NCBI RefSeq assembly: GCF_002752655.1
Contig: NZ_CP023737.1
Location: 2,814,001 to 2,878,000, forward strand
Reading direction: 5' to 3'
DNA length: 64,000 nucleotides
DNA from: Methylosinus trichosporium OB3b
Lineage (GTDB): Bacteria; Pseudomonadota; Alphaproteobacteria; Rhizobiales; Beijerinckiaceae
How positions within the stretch are numbered: position 1 is the first letter of the stretch; every line of letters starts with the position of its first letter. The notes under the pieces were generated by a model. It did no database searches. It was given only the letters and a program-made list of their open reading frames with translations, and had not been told where the DNA came from. A program made the translations under genes and the position numbers. Positions 25,550 through 34,500 of the stretch are shown piece by piece.

Positions 25550-28500
25550 TCATCGGCTCCGCGCCGATTTTCGCTCGGCGCCTTCGAGCCAAACAGCAGT
25601 CAATACGTCCTTGATCTGCTCATGCACGATCGGATCGACGACAATGCTGTCATGATCTCCGTCGACGATCTGGAACGTCAGACCACCCCGCGTGACGCGA
25701 GACCAATCGGATCTCGGCGCGGCGTTCGCGGTGAGCGATTGACGCGCGGCCCAATAGTGAATGGGCGCGTGGATTTTTTTTATGTGATGCTCGCGAACCA
25801 TCCGGATCGCGTTCTTGCTGTCCGCATGTAGGAAATCGATCAGCTCATTCGACACGCCCTGCCAAAAGCCACGGTCCTGGCCCCAGATCGCAGCATATCG
25901 GACCTGCTCCTCGGCCGTTAGTCGAGCCGAAATGTCCTGCAAATGCTTACGATCGTCATCTGTTAAGAGATCGTTCGGATTCTTGCCTTCCAGCAACGCG
26001 AGCTCTCGAAAGCTTTCCAACGCGATCGATGGGCGGTCGGAAGGATCGACATCGGCGCCGATGCTCTCGACGTCGAGCATCGAATCGATAATCCCTATGA
26101 AAGCGACATCTTCGCCGATCGCCTCCAGCTTTTCCGCCATCGCGGCAGCCGTCACGCCCGCGCTGCTCCAGCCCAACAGAAAATAGGGACCATGAGGCTG
26201 ATGCTCGCGGATCTGACCGATGTAGCATTCCGCCATTTCCTCGACCGACGCGTCGATGTGTCGATCATCGAAGATCCGGCGCGATTGAACGCCATAAACC
26301 GGCGCTGCTCCCTGGAGCGAATCTGCGAATGCAGAATAGCGAATGGGCGATCCTCCTGCAGGGTGAATGCAATAGATCGGTGGATTTTCTCCGCCCCTGC
26401 ACAGCGGAACGATAAGAGATCGATCGTCCTCTCGAGAGCCGGAGATCATTTCAGCGAGCCGCCTCGCCGTCGGGGCCTGAAATATCGCCATGGTCGGCAA
26501 GTCTCCACGGATCTCGCGCCGAATCCTATCGATCAGCTTTATGGCGGTCAGCGAATGTCCGCCGAGCTCGAAAAAGTTGTCGTCGATTCCGATCGACCGC
26601 CGACAAAGAATATCCTTGAACTCCTTCAGGAGCAGCCATTCCGTCGCTGTGCGCGGCAGGACATAGGCGCGCGCGGCCTGCGCGTCGAGATCGGGCTCGG
26701 GCAAGGCCTTGCGGTCGATCTTGCCATTTTGCGTCAGCGGCAAGCTATCGAGGAAAACGAAAGCCGAAGGGATCATATAGTCGGGCAGATCCTTCGCCAG
26801 CGAGGCGCGCAGCTGCGCGACATTCGCTTCCGCCCCATCCTCGCAGACGACATAAGCGATGATGCGCTTGTCGCCCGGCTCGTCTTCCCGCGCCAGCGCT
26901 GCCGCTTCTCGCACTGTCTCCAGACGCCCCAGCGCCGCCTCGATCTCGCCGAGCTCGATGCGAAACCCGCGGATCTTCACCTGATGATCGGCGCGGCCGA
27001 GATATTGGATGTTCCCGTCCCGATGATAGCGCGCCAGATCGCCCGTCCGATAGAGGCGCTCTCCGGGAGCCCCGAACGGGCTTGGAACAAATCTCTCCGC
27101 CGTGAGGTCGGGGCGGTTCAGATAGCCGCGCGCGAGGCCGGCCCCGCCAATGTAGAGCTCGCCCGACATGCCAATCGGCAAAAGATGTAGATTTGAGCCC
27201 CGAATATAGACTTGCAGATCCCTGAGAGGACGCCCGACGCCCTCTGTTTCATCAGGGCGAATCAATTGCCGTGTCACATGCACAGTGGTTTCGGTGATGC
27301 CGTACATGTTGCAGAGTCGAGGCCGCGTGTGGCCGTGCCGTTCGAACCACCCCTTCAACCTCTCGACTTCGAGGGCTTCGCCGCCAAAAATGACCAGCTT
27401 CAGCGACGACAACCCGGCGAGGTGAATCGAATCGACAGAGTCGAGATTGTAGAAGTTGGATGGCGTTTGATTGAGAACCGTGACGGATTGCGCGCGTAAA
27501 AGCTCGTAGAACGCCTCGGGAGATCGCGAAACCCAATAGGGTACGATAATAAGTCTTCCGCCATAGAGGAGCGCGCCCCATATCTCCCAGACAGAAAAGT
27601 CGAACGCAAACGAGTGGAACAGCGTCCAGACATCATCGCAGGAAAAATCAAACGCCTCTTCGGCGGCTGCAAAGAGCCGGCGAACATTTTGGTGCGTGAC
27701 CCCGACGCCCTTCGGCTTGCCTGTCGATCCCGAGGTGTAGATGACATAGGCGAGGTTTTGGGGATGCGCGAGATTCTCGGGATTGTGCTCGCGGCTTTCG
27801 GCGATGGACGGCCAGTCGGCGTCGAGGCTCAGCGTCTCGACATCGTCCGGCAGACGCTGGCGCAGCCGCTCTTGCGTGAGGATCGCCAGCGGCCGCGCGT
27901 CGGCGAGCATATAGGCGAGGCGCTCGAGCGGATAATCGGGGTCGAGCGGCAGATAGGCGCCGCCGGCCTTCATTATGCCGAGCAGCCCGACGATCATCTC
28001 GAGCGAGCGCTCGACGCAGAGGCCGACCAGCGTCTCGGGGCCTACTCCGAGACGACGCAGATGATGCGCCAGCCGATTGGCTCTGGCGTTCAATTGGGCA
28101 TAGGTCAGGCTTTGCTCCTCGAACGCCACCGCGACAGCGTCGGGCGTCTCGCTCGCCTGCGCCTCGAACAGCTGATGAATGCAGCGGTCCTGCGGATAGG
28201 CGGCGGCTGTGTCGTTCCAGTCGACGAGAAGCCGATGGCGCTCCGCTTCGCTCAGCACATCGATGGTCAGAACCGGCGTCCCGGGCGCCGTTTCGAGAGC
28301 CGTGACGAGGCCTTCGAGCGCGGTCTGTAAGTAACCGCAGATGATCTTCGGATCGAGCGGATGTCGCGTCTGCGCTTCCAGACGGAAACCATTTCCGAAG
28401 TCGTCGATCGAGAGCGTCAAGGGATAGTTGGTGCGTTCCTGCGCGTGGAGTTCGGTCACGCCTTCGAAGGCCGCCGCCGATTCGGTCTCCGGCGCGCTGT

Positions 28501-31500
28501 GGCGATAGTTCAGCAAGGCCGAGAACAAGGGGATCGTCGCTGCGATGCCGCTGCAACGTTGCGCCAGCGCCAGGGGAGCATGTTCGTGCCGCAGCAGCCG
28601 CGTCAGACGATCATGCACGAGGCGCGCGCTGTCCGCGACGCTCTGCTGTCCGACCCGCACGCGGATCGGCAGCGTGTTGATGAACAAGCCGATAGCGCGG
28701 TCCGCGCCGACGCCGCCATGCATGCGGCCGAACAGCACCGTGCCGAACACCACGTCGATGCGTCCCGACACGCGCGCGAGCGCTTGCGCAAACGCCAGAT
28801 GCCACAGGCTCGCGACGCTCAGCCCGAGCGAACGCGCCGCCGCGCGCGTGCGCCGCGCCAGCGCCGCATCGACATCGAGCCGCGCTTCCTCGACGTTAGA
28901 GCCGTCGCCTTGCACATCCGATAGGCCGAAGGGCGCCGTCGGCTCCGTCACGTCGCCGAGCATTTCCGTGAAAAACGCTTCATGCTCCGCCCGGCTCACG
29001 CCGAGACGCGCTTGCGCGACAAAATTGCGATAGGGGATTGGCGAAGGCCAGGCGTCGCATCGCCCGGAAAGCCGGACCGCCGCTTCCTCCAGCAAGACTT
29101 CCAGAGTCGAATGATCAAAAATGAGGTGATGCGCCAACAGCATCAGCGTCCAGCGGTCGCTTTGCGGGTCGAAGGCCCAGAACAGCCGGATCATCGGCGC
29201 CTGCCGGACGTCGAGCCGGAACCGACGCGGATCAAAGCGCTCGAGCAGCTGTCGAGCGCTATCGCCCGCCGGATCGAGCGGGACTTCCTCCGCAATCAGC
29301 GAAGCCTCGCGCAGCACCACCTGAACCGGCTCCGCCAAGCCTTCCCACATCACCGCCGTGCGCAGAATGTCGTGCCGGGCGATCGCGGATTGCAGCGCCC
29401 GACAGAACCCTTCGAGCCGCGTCTTCGTGTCGAACGCGAGAAGGACCGGGAGTATATAAGGATCGCCTTTTTGCGCCATGAGGTGATGGAAGAGAATGCC
29501 TTCCTGCAGCGGCGCCAATGGATAAATGTCCTGCACATTCGTTGCGCCGCCCGGAACCGCGGCCACGACCCTGTCGATCTCCGCCTGCGTCAGTCGCGCC
29601 AGCGGCAGCATCTCGGGCGTGATCGCGTCGCAGCCCGGCGGAATGAGATTGGGCGGAACGACGATCGCGTTTTCATGTCCGACCACAGCGGCCAGACTCG
29701 CCGGAGTCGGATGAGAAAACAGCGACCGCACATCGGTTCGCAAATCACTGCGACGCATCGTCTCGATCAGCGTCATCGCCAGAAGAGAATGGCCGCCGAG
29801 CTCGAAGAAATTATCGTCGACGCCGACGCGCTCGACGCCGAGCGCTTCGGTCCAGATCAGACAGAGCGTTTCCTCGACCGGCGTTCGCGGCGCGACATAG
29901 GCGCGCGCGGCGCTGGCCGCCGCGTCGGGGGCGGGCAAGGCCTTGCGGTCGATCTTGCCATTTTGCGTCAGCGGCAAGCTGTCGAGGAAAACGAAAGCCG
30001 AGGGGATCATATAGTCGGGCAGATCCTTCGCCAGCGAGGCGCGCAGCTGCGCGACATTCGCTTCCGCCCCATCCTCGCAGACGACATAAGCGACGATGCG
30101 CTTATCGCCCGACTCGTCCTCCCGCGCCAGCGCTGCCGCTTCGCGCACTGTCTCCAGACGCCCCAGCGCCGCCTCGATCTCGCCGAGCTCGATGCGAAAC
30201 CCGCGGATCTTCACCTGATGATCGGCGCGGCCGAGATATTGGATGTTCCCATCCCGACGATAGCGCGCGAGATCGCCCGTCCGATAGAGACGTTCCCCGG
30301 GAGCCCCGAACGGGCTTGGAACAAATCTTTCCGCCGTGAGGTCGGGGCGGTTCAGATAGCCTCGCGCCAGGCCGACCCCGCCAATGTAGAGCTCGCCCGA
30401 AACCCCTATCGGAACCGGCTGGAGAGCCTTGTCGAGAAGATAGATTTTCGTGTTCGCGATCGGGCGGCCGATCGGAACCCTGTCGATGCCGCCGTCATCG
30501 ACGCAGCAATAGGCCGTGACGTCGATAGAGGCTTCGGTTGGGCCATAGAGGTTGTGAAGCTCACAGGACGCCATATTTTCACGATACGCCATCTCATGGA
30601 ACTTCGAGACGGCGCTATCGGAAAGCTCTTCGCCGCTGCAGATCACTCGGCGAAGCGAGCGCATCCGCTTCCCTTCGACAGCGTTCAAGAACGCCGTCAA
30701 CATGGTCGGCACGAAATGCAGGGTCGTGACCGCGCGGCTTTCGATGAGCTTCGCCAAGCGGCCCGGCTCACGATGATCGCCCGGCGCGGCGAGGACGAGA
30801 CGGGCGCCGGTCAGAAGAGGCCAGAAAAACTCCCATACCGATACGTCGAAGCTGAATGGCGTCTTCTGTAGCACGACGTCGTCATCGGTCAGGCGATAAT
30901 GCTTCTGCATCCAGTCGATGCGATTGACGAGACCGTCATGCGCGACCCCGACGCCTTTTGGCTTGCCTGTCGATCCGGAGGTGTAGATGACATAGGCGAG
31001 GTTTTGGGGGTGCGCGAGATTCTCGGGATTGTCCTCGCGGCTTTCGGCGATGGACGGCCAGTCGGCCTCTACATCCAGGCTCAGCGTCGCGGCGTCCTTC
31101 GGCAGGCGCTGGCGCAGACGCTCTTGCGTCAGGATCAAGAGCGGCCGCGCGTCGGCGAGCATGAAAGCAAGCCGATCTGCCGGATAATCGGGGTCGAGCG
31201 GCAGATAGGCGCCGCCGGCCTTCATTATGCCGAGCAGCCCGACGATCATCTCGAGCGAGCGCTCGACGCAGAGGCCGACCAGCGTCTCGGGGCCTACTCC
31301 GAGACGACGCAGATGATGCGCCAGCCGATTGGCTCTGGCGTTCAATTGGGCATAGGTCAGGCTTTGCTCCTCGAACGCCACCGCGACAGCGTCGGGCGTC
31401 TCGCTCGCCTGCGCCTCGAACAGCTGATGAATGCAGCGGTCCTGCGGATAGGCGGCGGCTGTGTCGTTCCAGTCGACGAGAAGCCGATGGCGCTCCGCTT

Positions 31501-34500
31501 CGCTCAGCACATCGATGGTCAGAACCGGCGTCCCGGGCGCCGTTTCGAGAGCCGTGACGAGGCCTTCGAGCGCGGTCTGTAAGTAACCGCAGATGATCTT
31601 CGGATCGAGCGGATGTCGCGTCTGCGCTTCCAGACGGAAACCATTTCCGAAGTCGTCGATCGAGAGCGTCAAGGGATAGTTGGTGCGTTCCTGCGCGTGG
31701 AGTTCGGTCACGCCTTCGAAGGCCGCCGCCGATTCGGTCTCCGGCGCGCTGTGGCGATAGTTCAGCAAGGCCGAGAACAAGGGGATCGTCGCTGCGATGC
31801 CGCTGCAACGTTGCGCCAGCGCCAGGGGAGCATGTTCGTGCCGCAGCAGCCGCGTCAGACGATCATGCACGAGGCGCGCGCTATCCGCGACGCTCTGCCG
31901 TCCGACCCGCACGCGGATCGGCAGCGTGTTGATGAACAAGCCGATGGCGCGGTCCGCGCCGACGCCGCCATGCATGCGGCCGAACAGCACCGTGCCGAAC
32001 ACCACGTCGATGCGTCCCGACACGCGCGCGAGCGCTTGCGCAAACGCCAGATGCCACAGGCTCGCGACGCTCAGCCCGAGCGAACGCGCCGCCGCGCGCG
32101 TGCGCCGCGCCAGCGCCGCATCGACATCGAGCCGCGCTTCCTCGACGTTAGAGCCGTCGCCTTGCACATCCGATAGGCCGAAGGGCGCCGTCGGCTCCGT
32201 CACGTCGCCGAGCATTTCCGTGAAAAACGCCTCATGTTCCGCTGGGCTCACGCCAAGACGCGCTTGCGCGACAAAATTGCGATAGGGCGGCGACCTCGGT
32301 CGATCGCCGATGCCGGACAATTGTGCGAGAATCTCTTCGCCGAGAAGTCGGAGAGACGTTGCGTCATCGATCAAGTGATGGATAAAAAACGCCGCAATGC
32401 AGCGGTCGCTTTGCGGGTCGAAGGCCCAGAACAGCCGGATCATCGGCGCCTGCCGGACGTCGAGCCGGAACCGCCGCGGATCGAAGCGCTCGAGCAGCTG
32501 TCGAGCGCTATCGCCCGCCGGATCGAGCGGGACTTCCTCCGCAATCAGCAAAGCCTCGCGCAGCACCACCTGAACCGGCTCCGCCAAGCCTTCCCACATC
32601 ACCGCCGTGCGCAGAATATCGTGCCGGGCGATCGCGGATTGCAGCGCCCGGCAGAATCCTTCGAGCCGCGTCTTCGTGTCGAACGCGAGCAGGACGAGGA
32701 GCACGTAGGGGTCGCCTTTTTGCGCCATGAGGTGATGGAAGAGAATGCCCTCCTGCAGCGGCGCCAGTGGATAAATGTCCTGCACATTCGTCGCGCCGCC
32801 CGGAACCGCGGCCACGACCCTGTCGATCTCCGCCTGCGTCAGTCGCGCCAGCGGCAGCATCTCGGGCGTGATCGCGTCGCAGCCCGGGGGAATGAGATTG
32901 GGCGGAACGACGATCGCGCTCTCATGTCCGATGACAGCGGCCAGACTCGCCGGAGTCGGATGAGAAAACAGCGACCGCACATCGGTTTGCAAATCACTGC
33001 GACGCATCGTCTCGATCAGCGTCATCGCCAGCAGCGAATGGCCGCCGAGCTCGAAGAAATTATCGTCGACGCCGACGCGCTCGACGCCGAGCGCTTCGGC
33101 CCAGATCAGACAGAGCGTTTCCTCGACCGGCGTTCGCGGCGCGACATAGGCGCGCGCGGCCTGCGCGTCGAGATCGGGCTCGGGCAAGGCCTTGCGGTCG
33201 ATCTTGCCATTTTGCGTCAGCGGCAAGCTATCGAGGAAAACGAAAGCCGAGGGGATCATATAGTCGGGCAGATCGCTCGCGAGCGAGGCGCGCAGCTGCG
33301 CGACATTCGCTTCCGCCCCATCCTCGCAGACGACATAAGCGACGATGCGCTTATCGCCCGGCGCGTCTTCCCGCGCCAGCGCTGCCGCTTCGCGCACTGT
33401 CTCCAGACGCCCCAGCGCCGCCTCGATCTCGCCGAGCTCGATCCGGAAGCCCCGGATTTTCACCTGATGATCGGCGCGGCCGAGATACTCGATGTTTCCG
33501 TCCGCCCTATAACGCGCCAGATCGCCGGTGCGATAAAGACGCTCCCCAGGCTCTCCGAACGGATTGGGGACGAATCTTTCCGCCGTGAGATCCGCTCGGC
33601 CCAGATAACCTCGCGCGAGCCCCGCCCCGCCGATGTAGAGCTCTCCGGAAACCCCGATGGGCAGAAGACTCGAGCTCCGGTCGAGTATGAGCGCTTGGAG
33701 ATCGTCGAGAGGACGCCCGACTCCGCCTGCGCTGTCGCGCTGCAGCGGCCCTAATGTGACATGCACCGTGGTTTCCGTGATGCCATACATGTTGACGAGT
33801 TGAGGCTGTTTATCGCCATGTCGGCTGAACCACTCCTTCAGCCGCCCGGTTTCCAGAGCTTCCCCACCGAAAATAACGAGCCTCAACGAGGATAGAGGGC
33901 TATCCGATCCGATTGGATCGGATAGCCCTCTAGAATTCTTTCGTTTGAGCGAATTCTGATCGATCGAACGATTCCGTTCGATCGGAAAGCGCTCTAATTC
34001 GCTTCCTTTGCGGGCCGCATCGACAATCGATAGTTGATAGAAGCTCGAAGGCGTCTGATTCAGAACCGTGACGGACTGTGAGCACAATAGGTCATAAAAT
34101 GCTTCCGGCGATCGTGTCACCCAGTAAGACGGGATGATCAGCCTTCCGCCATAGAGGAGCGCGCCCCATATCTCCCAGACAGAAAAGTCGAACGCAAACG
34201 AGTGGAACAGCGTCCAGACATCATCGCAGGAAAAATCAAACGCCTCTTCGGCGGCTGCAAAGAGCCGGCGAACATTTTGGTGCGTGACCCCGACGCCCTT
34301 CGGCTTGCCTGTCGATCCCGAGGTGTAGATGACATAGGCGAGGTTTTGGGGATGCGCGAGATTGTCGGGATTGTCCGCGCGGCTTTCGGCGATGGACGGC
34401 CAGTCGGCGTCGAGGCTCAGCGTCTCGACATCGTCCGGCAGACGCTGGCGCAGCCGCTCTTGCGTGAGGATCGCCAGCGGCCGCGCGTCGGCGAGCATAT

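Noticed and set aside
27955..33629. Assembly duplication error in the NRPS gene
   Set aside because: The copies differ in specificity core and C-domain patch and keep the frame, so real modules are more likely, although long reads should confirm the count.
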